DNA of 64,000 bases from Stella humosa. Its GTDB lineage: Bacteria; Pseudomonadota; Alphaproteobacteria; ATCC43930; Allostellaceae. The notes below the pieces were generated by a model. That model was not told the origin of the DNA. It made no database searches and was given only the letters and a program-made list of their open reading frames with translations. A program made the position numbers and the translations under genes. Below are positions 1 through 9,517 of the stretch, piece by piece. Numbering within the stretch: the first letter of the stretch is position 1; each line of letters starts with the position of its first letter. The stretch is from positions 3,360,001 through 3,424,000 of the forward strand of contig NZ_AP019700.1 in the NCBI RefSeq assembly GCF_006738645.1. The letters run 5' to 3'.

Positions 1-202
1 GATGACGGCAAATGGCGCCTATGTCAGCTTCTGCGAAGCGGACAAGGGCACGCTGGCGCCCGGCATGCTGGCCGACGTCGCCATCCTGTCGCGCGACGTC
101 TTCACCTGCGATCCCGAAGCGATCCGCCACGACACGCGCTGCGACGTGACGCTGCGCGGCGGGGTCGCCTCGTTCGATCGCCACGGCGAGATGGCGGCCT
201 GA
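1..202 (+). CDS. Amidohydrolase family protein, C-terminal fragment
   Basis: Only the last 66 or so codons lie in the window; the reading frame is open at the left edge. The visible tail carries the 'G-x-L-x-P-G-x-x-A-D-x-x-I/V-L' segment, which in amidohydrolases (YtcJ/amidohydrolase-3 and related metal-dependent hydrolases) forms the last strand of the small beta-sandwich domain after the catalytic barrel. The metal-binding residues are upstream of the window, so the substrate cannot be judged. It ends 7 nt before the first permease of a peptide-type ABC importer, and a second, complete amidohydrolase sits inside the same operon, so the two probably act on the imported compound or its breakdown products. 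The family call is fairly safe; subfamily is not. Confidence 0.7.
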   Translation, partial: MTANGAYVSFCEADKGTLAPGMLADVAILSRDVFTCDPEAIRHDTRCDVTLRGGVASFDRHGEMAA

Positions 203-209
203 CCGCACC

Positions 210-1151
210 ATGGGCCGCCATATCGTCCAACGCCTGCTGCTCTCCGTCCCGGTGCTGTTCGGCGTCCTGCTGATCGGCTTCCTGCTGCTGCAGGTGGTGC
301 CGACCGACCCGGCCGTGGTGCTGGCCGGCCCGATGGCGTCCCAGGACATCATCGAGGCGATCCGCCGCGACCTCGGCCTGAACGAGCCGCTCTGGTACCA
401 GTTCGGGCTCTACATCACCCGCGTCCTCCAGGGCGACCTCGGCAAGTCGATCATCAGCAACCTGGGCGTGGCCGAGGAACTGGCGCGGACCATGGGGCCG
501 ACACTGGAGCTGCTGGTCGCGTGCCTGGTCTGGGCGATCCCGCTCGGCATCGCCATGGGCACGCTGGCGGCCGTCCATCGCGGAAAGATCGCCGACCGCA
601 TCATCATGGCGATCTCGGTCGCGGGCGTGTCGATCCCGGTGTTCTTCCTGGGCCTCGTGCTGATCTGGTACCTCGGCTACAAGCTTCAGTGGCTGCCCTT
701 CACCGGCCGCGGCGGCCCCCTGTGGAGCTGGGACGGGATCATGCACCTGATCCTGCCGGCGATCACGCTGGGCGGCGTCTTCGTCGGCCCGATCGCCCGC
801 ATGACGCGGACCACGGTGCTGGAGGTGCTGGGTGCCGACTATGTCCGCACCGCCCGGGCGAAGGGATTGACCGAGACCCGCGTCGTCATCCGCCACGCCC
901 TGCGCAACGCACTCATCCCCATCGTCACGCTGATCGGCCTGCAGATCGGCTTCCTGCTGGGCGGGGCGGTCGTCACCGAGACGATGTTCAGCTGGCCCGG
1001 CGTCGGCCGGCTGGCCGTCGGCGCCATCCTGTCGCGCGACTTCCCCGTGGCCCAGGGCGCCATCATCGTCCTGGCGCTGGCCTTCCTGCTGATCAACCTG
1101 GCGGTGGATGTGCTCTACGCGTTCCTCGATCCGCGGGTGCAGAAGCGATGA
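210..1151 (+). CDS. ABC transporter permease, DppB/OppB type
   Basis: Inner-membrane permease of a peptide/nickel-type ABC importer, 313 aa, the normal length for DppB. The N-terminus is the typical short positively charged start followed by a first membrane helix (about residues 8-30) that ends in a 'VVPTDP' turn. A periplasmic loop follows, then several hydrophobic helices, and the cytoplasmic EAA-type loop that contacts the ATPase lies near residues 199-230 ('ADYVRTARAKG'). The C-terminus 'FLDPR' is also typical. It overlaps the next permease gene by ATGA, so the two are co-translated. No clear Shine-Dalgarno precedes the ATG, which suggests coupling to the upstream amidohydrolase. The substrate cannot be deduced from the permease. 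Confidence 0.93.
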   Translation: MGRHIVQRLLLSVPVLFGVLLIGFLLLQVVPTDPAVVLAGPMASQDIIEAIRRDLGLNEPLWYQFGLYITRVLQGDLGKSIISNLGVAEELARTMGPTLELLVACLVWAIPLGIAMGTLAAVHRGKIADRIIMAISVAGVSIPVFFLGLVLIWYLGYKLQWLPFTGRGGPLWSWDGIMHLILPAITLGGVFVGPIARMTRTTVLEVLGADYVRTARAKGLTETRVVIRHALRNALIPIVTLIGLQIGFLLGGAVVTETMFSWPGVGRLAVGAILSRDFPVAQGAIIVLALAFLLINLAVDVLYAFLDPRVQKR

Positions 1152-2026
1152 CGACGGCCGCCCCCGCCATCGCCGCGGTCAAGGCGCCCGCGCGCCGCTC
1201 GGTCATCCGCCGGCTGGCGCGCGATCCGGCCGCCATCCTGGCCCTGGTGTTCCTCGTTCTCGTGGTCCTGGCCGCCGTGCTGGCGCCCTGGATATCGCCC
1301 TACGACCCCTACTTCACCGACCCGTCCAAGGGGATGCGACCGCCGTTCGAGGATGCCGCCTATCCGCTCGGCACCGATGCCCAGGGACGCGACATGGTGA
1401 GCCGCCTGCTCTACGGCACCCGGCTGACCCTGCTGATGGGGTTCGTGGCACTCGCCATAGGTGGCGCCATCGGCACGCTGGTCGGCATCGTCGCTGCCTA
1501 CTACCGGCGCGTCGACGGGCTGCTGATGCGGCTGATGGACGTGCTGCTGTCGTTCCCGGCCATCCTGTTCGGCTTGGCGATCGCCGCCGTCACCGGCCCC
1601 GGCATCTCGCCCATCATCATCGCACTCGCCATCGCCACGATCCCGCTGCTGGCGCGGATCGCACGCTCCAGCGCGCTCGTCATCATGCAGCAGGACTATA
1701 TCGACGCCGCCCGCTCGGTCGGGCTGATCGATGCCGCCATCATCTGGCGCTACCTGCTGCCCAACTGCCTGTCCTCGATCTTCGTCTTCAGCACGCTGCG
1801 CTTCGGCCAGATCGTGCTGATCGGGGCTGCCCTCAGCTTCCTCGGCCTCGGCGCCCAGCCGCCGACGGCGGAGCTGGGCACCATGGCCGCCAACGGCCGC
1901 GACTTCCTGTTCTTCGCGCCGCACATCGCCACCATTCCCAGCCTGACGATCTTCGCGATCGTGCTGGCCTTCAACGTGCTGGGCGATGCCCTTCGCGACA
2001 TCCTGGACCCGCGCCTGCGGGCCTGA
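1148..2026 (+). CDS. ABC transporter permease, DppC/OppC type
   Basis: Second membrane subunit of the same importer, 292 aa. The ATG at 1148 overlaps the stop of the preceding permease (ATGA). It has the DppC layout: a cytoplasmic N-terminal tail, a first helix around residues 28-50 ending in 'ISPYDPY', the 'PLGTDAQGRDMVSRLLYG' segment before helix 2, and the EAA loop near residues 184-205 ('DYIDAARSVG'). The protein ends in 'ILDPRLRA', as is usual for this family. It forms the translocation channel with the preceding protein. A longer open frame exists upstream but lies wholly within the first permease gene and looks like an out-of-frame shadow. Confidence 0.93.
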   Translation: MTTAAPAIAAVKAPARRSVIRRLARDPAAILALVFLVLVVLAAVLAPWISPYDPYFTDPSKGMRPPFEDAAYPLGTDAQGRDMVSRLLYGTRLTLLMGFVALAIGGAIGTLVGIVAAYYRRVDGLLMRLMDVLLSFPAILFGLAIAAVTGPGISPIIIALAIATIPLLARIARSSALVIMQQDYIDAARSVGLIDAAIIWRYLLPNCLSSIFVFSTLRFGQIVLIGAALSFLGLGAQPPTAELGTMAANGRDFLFFAPHIATIPSLTIFAIVLAFNVLGDALRDILDPRLRA

Positions 2027-2096
2027 CGACCACGCGACTCGATCCCACGATCCGATGCAATCGGACGAAACCGAACACGGCAGGAGGGCTGAGCAG

Positions 2097-3686
2097 ATGG
2101 CTTCACGATACTGGCAAACGGCAATGGCGGCCGCGGGCGCGCTGCTGGTCGGCAGCGGCGCCGCGCTGGCACAGGGCAACACGCTGAACATCTCGCGCGT
2201 CATCGACGCTGACCGCTACGACCCGCCGCGGTCGACGGCGCGCTCGGCCGGCGATATCCTGTTTCAGATCGCCGACACGCTGCTGTCGCTCGACTACGAC
2301 CTGAAGACCGTCAAGCCGCTGCTGGCGAAGTCGTGGAAGGTCTCCGACGACGGCAAGACCTACACCTTCGCGCTGCGCGACGACGTGAAGTTCTGCGACG
2401 GCCGGGCGATGGACGCCGACGACGTCGTCTACTCGCTGAAGCGGTGGATCGATCCCGAGCTGAAGTCGCCCGTGCGCGGCCGCGCGGGCAAGGTGAAGGA
2501 GATCAAGGCGACCGACAAGTTCACGGTCCATTACGAGCTGGACGAGCCGTTCAGTGAGCTGCCGTTCCAGCTCACCCAGTTCTTCTCGTCCATCGTCGAC
2601 AAGAACACGGTCGAGAAGCTGGGCGCCGACTTCGGCGTCAAGGGCTTCAACGGCACGGGTCCCTACTGCTGGGAGAACTGGGTTCCCCGGCAGGAATTCG
2701 TGATGAAGCGCAACCCGCACTACAAGTGGGGTCCGGAGTTTTACCAGAATCGCGGCCCCGCCCACATCGAGCGGGTGGTGTGGAAGATCATCCCCGAGAA
2801 CTCGACGCGGCTCGCCTCGGTGATGACCAACCAGGTGCAGCTGACCCAGTACGTGCCCCAGATCGCGCTCGACCAGGCGATGAAGGCACCAAACCTGAAG
2901 GTCGAGAAGGCCCAGTCCTACCTCTGGACCTACTATATCGGCTTCAAGGTCGACCGCGACTTCATGAGCGACATCCGCGTGCGCCAGGCGATCAACCTCG
3001 GCGTCGACCAGGTCTCGCTGGTGAAGAACGTGTGGTTCGGCCATGCCGTGCCGGCCTACACCCCGGTCAGCCCGGATACGCCCGACTTCAACGAGAAGAC
3101 GCTCGGCGCCACCCTGAAGTACGACCCCGAGCGCGCCAAGAAGCTGCTCGACGAGGCCGGCTGGAAGATGGGCGCGGACAATTTCCGCTACAAGGACGGC
3201 AAGAAGCTGGCGCCGGTCTTCTATGCCATCTCGGGCGCGCCGACCAACCAGATGGCCGAGGCGGTGCAGGGTGACCTGCGCAAAATCGGCATCGACATGC
3301 AGGTGAACCTGTTCGACGCCACCATCGCCTGGGGCAAGCTGGCAACGCAGGAGTTCGACTCCTTCGCCATGAGCTACCCCTATGTCAGCGTCGGCGACGC
3401 CTACAACCTCTACTTCCGCTCGGCCGCTGCCCCCACGCCGAACCGGATGAATTGGAAGGACCCGCTGACCGACGAGTTGCTGGCAAAGGGCACGGCCGCC
3501 GTCACCGCCGAGGAGCGCCGCAAGTACTACGACCAGGCGCAGATGCGCATCCAGGAGTCGGTCCTGTGGCTGCCGATCGTGCATGAGCAGCTCCACCTGA
3601 CCGCGACCAACCGCCTGGACGGGGTGCGCGCCCACGGCATCTATGGCTGCGGCGTCTACAAGGGCCTGGACTACAAGTTCAAGTAG
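2097..3686 (+). CDS. ABC transporter substrate-binding protein, family 5 (peptide/opine type)
   Basis: Periplasmic solute-binding protein of the SBP_bac_5 (DppA/OppA-like) family, 529 aa. The start at 2097 has a strong Shine-Dalgarno (CAGGAGGG, 2081-2088). A Sec signal peptide covers residues 1-25 and ends in Ala-Leu-Ala before Gln26. Family hallmarks are the 'LAKSWKVSDDGKTYTFALR' block with 'DDVKFCDG', then 'ADDVVYSLKR', 'GTGPYCWENW' and 'RQAINLGVD'. It is the specificity component of the importer encoded around it. Dipeptides, opines, glutathione and other compounds are all carried by this family, so the substrate is open. The neighbouring hydrolases suggest an amide-, lactam- or peptide-containing ligand. 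Confidence 0.93.
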   Translation: MASRYWQTAMAAAGALLVGSGAALAQGNTLNISRVIDADRYDPPRSTARSAGDILFQIADTLLSLDYDLKTVKPLLAKSWKVSDDGKTYTFALRDDVKFCDGRAMDADDVVYSLKRWIDPELKSPVRGRAGKVKEIKATDKFTVHYELDEPFSELPFQLTQFFSSIVDKNTVEKLGADFGVKGFNGTGPYCWENWVPRQEFVMKRNPHYKWGPEFYQNRGPAHIERVVWKIIPENSTRLASVMTNQVQLTQYVPQIALDQAMKAPNLKVEKAQSYLWTYYIGFKVDRDFMSDIRVRQAINLGVDQVSLVKNVWFGHAVPAYTPVSPDTPDFNEKTLGATLKYDPERAKKLLDEAGWKMGADNFRYKDGKKLAPVFYAISGAPTNQMAEAVQGDLRKIGIDMQVNLFDATIAWGKLATQEFDSFAMSYPYVSVGDAYNLYFRSAAAPTPNRMNWKDPLTDELLAKGTAAVTAEERRKYYDQAQMRIQESVLWLPIVHEQLHLTATNRLDGVRAHGIYGCGVYKGLDYKFK

Positions 3687-3712
3687 GACGGGACCCGAAC
3701 GACCAAGGATCG

Positions 3713-3738
3713 GGGGCGGCCAGCGCCACGGCCGCCCC
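3713..3738 (+). terminator. GC-rich hairpin after the binding-protein gene
   Basis: A 9-bp perfect stem (GGGGCGGCC paired with GGCCGCCCC) with an 8-nt loop lies 26 nt after the binding-protein stop. No T-tract follows, so it may be an mRNA-stabilising or attenuating hairpin of the kind often found behind binding-protein genes, rather than a full terminator, since transcription probably continues into the amidohydrolase. Confidence 0.45.
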
Positions 3739-3778
3739 TACCCGCCTTCCCGATGCTCTCCTAGCCCCTGCCGGAGCC

Positions 3779-5215
3779 ATGGCCACCACCGTCATCCGCA
3801 ACGCCGCCTGGATCGTCGCCTGGGATACCGCCCGGGCCGGCCACGCCTATCTGAACGATGCCGACATCGCCTTCACCGACGACCGCATCGTCCAGGTGGG
3901 CGGCCGCTGGGAGGGTATTGCCGACACCGAGATCGACGGCCGCGACCGCATGGTCATGCCGGGACTGGTGAACATCCACAGCCACCCCAGCTCCGAGCCG
4001 ATGAACAAGGGCCTGCTGGAGGAACTGGGTAGCCCCGGGCTCTACATGAGCTCGCTCTACGAATTCATGCCGCTGTTCCGCAGTGACCCGGCCGGCGTCG
4101 AGGCCGCCGCCAAGGTCGCCTATTGTGAGCTGATGATGAGCGGGGTGACGACGCTGGCCGACCTGTCGGTCGCCCACCCCAACTGGCTGGAGCTGCTGGC
4201 CCAGAGCGGCCTGCGCGGCTGCATCGCGCCGATGTTCCGATCGGCCCGCTGGTTCACCGCCAACGGCCATGTCGTCCAGTACGAATGGGACGAGGCCGCC
4301 GGCAACCAGGCGATGGAAGACGCCTTCGGCCTGATCGAGCGGGCGCGCCAGCACCCCTCCGGCCGGCTGATGGGCATGGTCTCGCCCTCGCAGATCGACA
4401 CCTGCGCGCCCGAGCTGCTGCAGGACGCGGTCGCCCATGCCCGGGCGCGCAACCTGCCCTTCCAGCTCCACGCCGCCCAGAGCGTGGTCGAGTTCCACGA
4501 GATCACCCGGCGGCACGGCAAGACGCCGATCCAGTGGCTCGATTCCCTGGGCATCCTGGGCGAGCACACGATCATCGGCCACGCCATCTTCCTCGACCAT
4601 CACGACTGGGTCCATTGGCCCACGCGCCGCGACCTGGCGCTGCTGGCCGACACCGGCACCTCGGTCGCCCATTGCCCGACGGTGTTCTGCCGGCGCGGCA
4701 TCACCTTGCAGGATTTCGGCGCCTACAAGGCGGCCGGCATCAATCTCGGCATCGGCACCGACACCTTCCCGCACAACATGCTGGAGGAACTGCGCCATGT
4801 CGGCTACTTCGCCCGCGTGACGGCCGGCAACGTCGATGCGACCAAGACGACGGACGCCTTCGACGCCGCCACCATCGGCGGCGCCCGGGCACTGCGCCGC
4901 GATGATATCGGCCGGCTGGAGGTGGGGCTGAAGGCCGACCTGGCGCTGGTCGACATCCGCCACCCGATGATGCGGCCGATGCGCGAGCCGCTGCGCAGCC
5001 TGATCTACACCGCCGCCGAGCGCGCCGTGCGCGACGTCTTCTGCGACGGCCGCCAGATCGTCGCGGACGGCAAGCCGGTCGGCTTCGACTACCCCGCCGC
5101 CTGCGCCGCGCTCGAGGAAGCCCAGGCCCGCGCGCTGGAACGCGCGCCGGCGCTGGACTGGGCCCGGCGGCCGGTCGAGCAGATGACCCCCTTCGTCTTC
5201 CCCCGGATGGGCTGA
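3779..5215 (+). CDS. Metal-dependent amidohydrolase (cytosine deaminase/TRZ-ATZ group)
   Basis: Cytosolic metal hydrolase of 478 aa in the amidohydrolase superfamily that includes chlorohydrolases, SsnA and guanine/cytosine deaminases. Visible metal-ligand motifs in order are His67-x-His69 (strand 1), His231 ('FQLHAAQS'), His268 ('IGHAIF') and Asp328 in '[10 protein letters not shown]'. This is the full set for a one-zinc or one-iron deaminase-type site. The end of the barrel is followed by '[15 protein letters not shown]', typical of the C-terminal composite domain. A GGAG sits 6 nt before the ATG. It lies between the binding protein and the two ATPases of the importer, so it probably deaminates or dechlorinates the imported substrate or a catabolite. 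The exact reaction cannot be read from the sequence. Confidence 0.88.
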   Translation: MATTVIRNAAWIVAWDTARAGHAYLNDADIAFTDDRIVQVGGRWEGIADTEIDGRDRMVMPGLVNIHSHPSSEPMNKGLLEELGSPGLYMSSLYEFMPLFRSDPAGVEAAAKVAYCELMMSGVTTLADLSVAHPNWLELLAQSGLRGCIAPMFRSARWFTANGHVVQYEWDEAAGNQAMEDAFGLIERARQHPSGRLMGMVSPSQIDTCAPELLQDAVAHARARNLPFQLHAAQSVVEFHEITRRHGKTPIQWLDSLGILGEHTIIGHAIFLDHHDWVHWPTRRDLALLADTGTSVAHCPTVFCRRGITLQDFGAYKAAGINLGIGTDTFPHNMLEELRHVGYFARVTAGNVDATKTTDAFDAATIGGARALRRDDIGRLEVGLKADLALVDIRHPMMRPMREPLRSLIYTAAERAVRDVFCDGRQIVADGKPVGFDYPAACAALEEAQARALERAPALDWARRPVEQMTPFVFPRMG

Positions 5216-5218
5216 CCG

Positions 5219-6205
5219 ATGGCCGAAGCGCCGCTTCTCGACGTCCGCGACCTCAAGACCTACTTCAAGACCGAGGGCGGCCTGTTCCGGGCCGTCGACG
5301 GCATCTCGTTCCAGGTGCGGCGCGGGCGCACGCTCGGCATCGTCGGCGAATCGGGCTGCGGCAAGAGCGTCACCTCGCTGTCCATCATGGGGCTGGTGCC
5401 GCAGCCGCCTGGCATCCGCGCCGGCGGCGAGATCCTGTTCGAGGGCGAGGACCTGCTGAAGAAGCGGCCGGCCGAGCTGCGCCGCATCCGCGGCGGGGCC
5501 ATCTCGATGATCTTCCAGGAGCCGATGACGTCGCTGAACCCGGTCTTTACGGTCGGCGACCAGATCGCCGAGGCGATCACGGCACACCTGCCGATGAGTG
5601 CGGCGGCCGCCCGCGAGCGCGCCATCGCCATGCTGCGTCGGGTGCGCATCCCCTCGCCCGAGCGCCGGGTCGACGACTACCCGCACCTGATGTCGGGCGG
5701 CATGCGCCAGCGGGTGATGATCGCCATGGCGCTCGCCTGCGACCCCAAGCTGCTGATCGCCGACGAGCCGACGACGGCGCTCGACGTCACCATCCAGGCG
5801 CAGATCCTCGACCTGATGCGCACGCTGCGCGACGAGACCGGCACCTCGATCATCCTCATCACCCACGACCTGGGCGTCATCGCCGAGATCGCCGACGAGG
5901 TGGTGGTGATGTATGCCGGCAAGATCGTCGAGAGCGCCTCGGTCAAGTCGCTCTTCGCCGACCCGCAGCACCCCTACACGATCGGCCTGATGGGCTCGAT
6001 CCCCAAGCTGGAGGAGGAGCGCACGCGGCTGGCCTCGATCGAGGGCACGGTGCCGGCTCCGTTCGCCCTGCCCGAGGGCTGCCGCTTCAACCCGCGCTGC
6101 CCCTTTGCCGACGATCGCTGCCGGCGCGAGGAACCGCCCTTGCGCACCCTGCGCGACGGGCACGCCGTCGCCTGCTGGAAGGCACCGCTCGAGGAGGCCG
6201 CGTGA
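5219..6205 (+). CDS. ABC transporter ATP-binding protein, DppD/OppD type
   Basis: First ATPase of the peptide-type importer, 328 aa. Walker A is 'GESGCGKS' (residues 43-50), the Q-loop is in '[11 protein letters not shown]', the signature motif is 'MSGGMRQRV' near residue 160, and Walker B is '[14 protein letters not shown]' near 178-190, with the switch His in 'ITHDLG'. The C-terminal oligopeptide-transporter extension carries '[15 protein letters not shown]', whose cysteines in some DppD proteins hold an iron-sulfur cluster. It starts 3 nt after the amidohydrolase stop and ends overlapping the second ATPase. It should work as a heterodimer with that partner at the cytoplasmic face of the permeases. 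Confidence 0.94.
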   Translation: MAEAPLLDVRDLKTYFKTEGGLFRAVDGISFQVRRGRTLGIVGESGCGKSVTSLSIMGLVPQPPGIRAGGEILFEGEDLLKKRPAELRRIRGGAISMIFQEPMTSLNPVFTVGDQIAEAITAHLPMSAAAARERAIAMLRRVRIPSPERRVDDYPHLMSGGMRQRVMIAMALACDPKLLIADEPTTALDVTIQAQILDLMRTLRDETGTSIILITHDLGVIAEIADEVVVMYAGKIVESASVKSLFADPQHPYTIGLMGSIPKLEEERTRLASIEGTVPAPFALPEGCRFNPRCPFADDRCRREEPPLRTLRDGHAVACWKAPLEEAA

Positions 6206-7341
6206 TGGCACAGCAGGGGATGCCCAGGCACAAGGCCGGCAGCGGCACCGGCGAGGCGGACCGCCCGATCCTCAAGGTCGACCGGCTGGTCAAGCATTTC
6301 CCGGTGACCAGCGGCATCGTCCTGTCCAAGCAGGTCGGCGCGGTGAAGGCGGTCGACGACATCAGCTTCGAGGTGCGGCGCGGCGAGACGCTGGCGCTGG
6401 TGGGCGAATCCGGCTGCGGCAAGTCGACCACCGGACGCCTCGTCCTGCGCCTGCTGGAACGCACGTCGGGTGCGGTCGAGGTGGATGGCGAGGACATCTT
6501 CGCGCTCGATCGCGCCGCATTGCGGCGCAAGCGGCGCGACATGCAGATCATTTTCCAGGACCCCTACGCCTCGCTCAACCCGCGGATGACGGTGGGCGAC
6601 GTGCTGGCCGAGCCGCTGCGCGTCCATGGCGTCGCCAGCGGTGCTGCCCTGGCAGCCCGGGTCGAGGAACTGCTGAGCGTCGTCGGGCTCGCCCCCTACC
6701 ACGCCCAGCGCTACCCGCACGAATTCTCGGGCGGGCAACGCCAGCGCATCGGCATCGCGCGGGCGCTGGCCGTGAACCCCAAGCTCATCGTCTGCGACGA
6801 GCCGGTGTCGGCGCTCGACGTCTCGATCCAGGCCCAGGTGGTGAACCTGCTGCAGGACCTGCAGCAGAAATATGGCCTCTCCTACCTCTTCATCGCCCAC
6901 GACCTGGCGGTGGTGAAGCATATCAGCGACCGCGTCGCGGTCATGTATCTGGGCAAGATCGTCGAGCTGACCGACAAGAAGACGCTCTATGCCAACCCGC
7001 GGCACCCCTACACCCAGGCGCTGCTGTCGGCGATCCCGGTGGCCGACCCCGAGGTGCCGCACGGCCGCGGCATCATCCAGGGCGACGTGCCGAGCCCGCT
7101 GAACCCGCCGCCCGGCTGCCGCTTCCATACGCGTTGCCCCCATGCCCGCGATCGGTGCAAGATCGAGGAGCCGGCCTTTCGCGAGCTGGCCCCCGGCCAC
7201 CGCATCGCCTGCCACTTCGCCGAAGAGATCGCCATTCCCGATACCGTCCGCGCGCGCCAGGCGACGCAGATTTCCGATGCCTACCGGCGGCGCCTGGCCG
7301 CCTACGAAACCCAGCAGCAGCGGCGCCGCAACGCCGTCTGA
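6205..7341 (+). CDS. ABC transporter ATP-binding protein, DppF/OppF type
   Basis: Second ATPase of the importer, 378 aa from the ATG at 6205. This start has GAGGAGG 7 nt upstream; a GTG at 6202 is a poorer choice. The TGATG junction couples it to the preceding ATPase. Walker A is '[11 protein letters not shown]' (about residues 67-77), the signature is '[15 protein letters not shown]' near 174, and Walker B is '[14 protein letters not shown]'. The '[14 protein letters not shown]' and '[15 protein letters not shown]' blocks are the usual OppF C-terminal region. The tail of about 45 residues beyond it is rich in Arg and Gln and longer than in E. coli DppF. Together with the DppD-type partner it completes a five-subunit importer. 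Confidence 0.94.
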   Translation: MAQQGMPRHKAGSGTGEADRPILKVDRLVKHFPVTSGIVLSKQVGAVKAVDDISFEVRRGETLALVGESGCGKSTTGRLVLRLLERTSGAVEVDGEDIFALDRAALRRKRRDMQIIFQDPYASLNPRMTVGDVLAEPLRVHGVASGAALAARVEELLSVVGLAPYHAQRYPHEFSGGQRQRIGIARALAVNPKLIVCDEPVSALDVSIQAQVVNLLQDLQQKYGLSYLFIAHDLAVVKHISDRVAVMYLGKIVELTDKKTLYANPRHPYTQALLSAIPVADPEVPHGRGIIQGDVPSPLNPPPGCRFHTRCPHARDRCKIEEPAFRELAPGHRIACHFAEEIAIPDTVRARQATQISDAYRRRLAAYETQQQRRRNAV

Positions 7342-7354
7342 GGAGACGCCTGCC

Positions 7355-8455
7355 TTGAATCCCGCTTCCTTCTTCAGCCCCGACTACGCGACCGCCCGCG
7401 CCAAATTCCGTGCCGCCGCCAAGGCGGCCGGCGCCGAGGTCGTGACTTACCCGCACCCGCTCCAGGGACCGGACGGCGGCGACCTGTCGACCGACGTGGT
7501 GCGCATCGGCCCGGCCGACGCCCATCGCTATGTCGTGTGCAACACCTCGACCCACGGCGTCGAGGGCTTCTGCGGCTCCGGCCCGCTGATCGGCGTACTG
7601 AGCGAGCAGATCTATCGCGAGCTGCCGCCCAACGTCGCCCTGCTGCTGATCCACGCGATCAACCCGCACGGCTTCGCCTGGCTGCGCCGGGTGAACGAGG
7701 ACAATGTCGACCTCAACCGTAACTTCCTAGACTTCTCTCAGCCGCTGCCGGTGAATGCCGAGTACGCGCCGATCCACCAGTACCTGGTTCCGCGCAACTT
7801 CGAGGGCGAGGAACTGGCCCAGGCCGATGCCGAGTTGGCCAAGGCGCGCGAGCGTCTGGGCGCGCGTGGCTTCCAGACCGCCGTCAGCGGTGGGCAGTAC
7901 GCCTTCCCCGACGGCCTGTTCTATGGCGGCAACAAGCCCACCTGGTCGAACCAGACGCTCCGACGCCTGCTGCCGGAGCTGATCGGCGACGCCACCCATG
8001 TGATGTTCCTCGATTTCCACACCGGCCTCGGCCCCTACGGCTATTGCGAGCCGATCAATGGGCACGCGCCCGGGACCAAGGCGTTCGACCGCCTGTATGA
8101 ATGGATCGGCGACTGCGTCACCTCGGCCCAGACCGGCACCTCCAGCTCCACCCGCCTGTCCGGCACGATCGGGCTGGGCGTGATGGAGGCGCTGCCCAAC
8201 GCCATCCACACCAAGACGACGCTGGAATACGGCACGCGGCCCAACGACTATGTGCGCCTGGCCCTGCGCTCGGACTGCTGGCTGCACAATCACGGCGACC
8301 TGAAGAGCGCGCGCGCCAAGGAGATCAAGGCCCTGATCCGCGACGCCTTCTATCGCGACTATGACGACTGGAAGGAGCTGGTCTACGTCCGCGCCCGCCA
8401 GATCATCCGCAAGGGCATCGCCGGCCTGTCGGCCCAATCGGACCAGAAGGACTGA
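7355..8455 (+). CDS. DUF2817 family zinc carboxypeptidase-like hydrolase
   Basis: Protein of 366 aa from a TTG start at 7355, chosen because an AGGAG lies about 9 nt upstream and no ATG is suitably placed. It resembles the DUF2817 family, which has the M14 carboxypeptidase fold. The expected metal ligands are visible: His67-Gly-Val-Glu70 ('THGVEG'), a third histidine His222 in 'LDFHTGLG', and a candidate catalytic Glu291 in 'TLEYGT'. 'NPHGFAWLRRVNEDNVDLNRNF' is the conserved substrate-binding segment with Arg and Asn. There is no signal peptide, so it acts in the cytoplasm. It follows the importer ATPase by 13 nt and could trim the imported compound; the true substrate is unknown. Confidence 0.85.
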   Translation: MNPASFFSPDYATARAKFRAAAKAAGAEVVTYPHPLQGPDGGDLSTDVVRIGPADAHRYVVCNTSTHGVEGFCGSGPLIGVLSEQIYRELPPNVALLLIHAINPHGFAWLRRVNEDNVDLNRNFLDFSQPLPVNAEYAPIHQYLVPRNFEGEELAQADAELAKARERLGARGFQTAVSGGQYAFPDGLFYGGNKPTWSNQTLRRLLPELIGDATHVMFLDFHTGLGPYGYCEPINGHAPGTKAFDRLYEWIGDCVTSAQTGTSSSTRLSGTIGLGVMEALPNAIHTKTTLEYGTRPNDYVRLALRSDCWLHNHGDLKSARAKEIKALIRDAFYRDYDDWKELVYVRARQIIRKGIAGLSAQSDQKD

Positions 8456-8457
8456 CC

Positions 8458-9462
8458 ATGCAGTACCGCCCCCTCGGCCGCAGCGGCCTGCGCGTCTCGC
8501 CCATCTGCCTCGGCACGATGATGTTCGGCGACCGCACCGAGCAGGCCGAGGCGGCGCGGATCGTCGACATCGCGCGCGACGCCGGCATCAACTTCGTCGA
8601 CACAGCCGACGTCTACACCCGCGGCGCCTCGGAGCGGATGCTGGGGCCGCTGATCGCCAAGGACCGGGATTCCTGGGTGGTGGCGACCAAGGTCGGCAAC
8701 CCCATGGGCAAGGGCGCCAACCAGGGCAACCATAGCCGCAAGTGGCTGATGCATGAGATCGACCAGAGCCTGGGCCGGCTCGGCACTGACCATATCGACC
8801 TGTGGTATCTGCATGTCGACGACCAGAAGACGCCGCTGGCCGAGACGCTAGGCGCCATCGCCGACATCATCCGCGCCGGCAAGGTGCGCTACTGGGGCGT
8901 CAGCAACTTCACGGCCTGGCGCCTGGCCGAGGCCTGCCACGTCGCTCGCGAGGTGGGCCTGCCGCTGCCGGTCGCCAGCCAGCCGCTCTACAACGCCGTC
9001 AACCGCCAGGTGGAGGCCGAGCATCTGCCGGCCTGCGACTTCTACGGCCTGGGCGTCGTGCCCTACAGCCCCGTCGCGCGCGGCGTGCTGACCGGCAAGT
9101 ACGGCGTCGACGGCACGGCACCGGAGGGCTCGCGCGCGGCGATCAAGGATCGCCGCATGATGGAGACGGAATTCCGGCCGGAATCCTTCGCCATCGCCCA
9201 GCAGATCGTGGCCCACGCCCGCAGCCGCAACATCTCGCCCACCCAGTTCGCCATCCTCTGGCTGCTGCGCAACAAGCTGGTCAGCAGCGTCATCGCCGGC
9301 CCGCGCACCGTCGAGCAGTGGCAGGAGTATCTGGGCGCCCTGGAGCACGCGCTGGACGATGTCGACGAAAAAGCCGTCGACGCGCTGGTGAAGCCAGGCC
9401 ACGCCTCCACCCACGGCTACACCGACCCGAAATACCCCGTGCAGGGTCGCGTGGTGGGATAG
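8458..9462 (+). CDS. Aldo/keto reductase
   Basis: NAD(P)H-dependent oxidoreductase of the aldo/keto reductase superfamily, 334 aa, TIM barrel. The N-terminal 'RPLGRSGLRVSPICLGTMMFG' is typical of the YdhF/PhdYeI group. Catalytic tetrad residues are visible as Asp and Tyr in 'VDTADVYTRG' (about residues 50-58), Lys in 'VATKVG' (about 80) and His in 'WYLHVDD' (about 120). The cofactor end motif is in 'SVIAGPRTVEQW'. It starts 2 nt after the DUF2817 stop, so it belongs to the same operon and may reduce an aldehyde or ketone released by the hydrolases. The substrate is not predictable. Confidence 0.92.
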   Translation: MQYRPLGRSGLRVSPICLGTMMFGDRTEQAEAARIVDIARDAGINFVDTADVYTRGASERMLGPLIAKDRDSWVVATKVGNPMGKGANQGNHSRKWLMHEIDQSLGRLGTDHIDLWYLHVDDQKTPLAETLGAIADIIRAGKVRYWGVSNFTAWRLAEACHVAREVGLPLPVASQPLYNAVNRQVEAEHLPACDFYGLGVVPYSPVARGVLTGKYGVDGTAPEGSRAAIKDRRMMETEFRPESFAIAQQIVAHARSRNISPTQFAILWLLRNKLVSSVIAGPRTVEQWQEYLGALEHALDDVDEKAVDALVKPGHASTHGYTDPKYPVQGRVVG

Positions 9463-9517
9463 CCCCCCTCACCCCCCGGTTGTGCTATGCTGCCGGCGTT
9501 GCCCGACAGGAGGGGTC

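Noticed and set aside
2103-3635. A 510-codon open frame on the minus strand opposite the peptide-binding protein
   Set aside because: High GC makes long antisense frames common. It is His/Arg/Val-rich with no recognisable domain, and the opposite-strand gene has a signal peptide and clear family motifs.
3761-6211. An 816-codon minus-strand frame opposite the amidohydrolase and DppD-type genes
   Set aside because: It spans two well-supported genes on the other strand, has shadow-frame composition (Arg, Asp, His, Gln) and no ribosome site.
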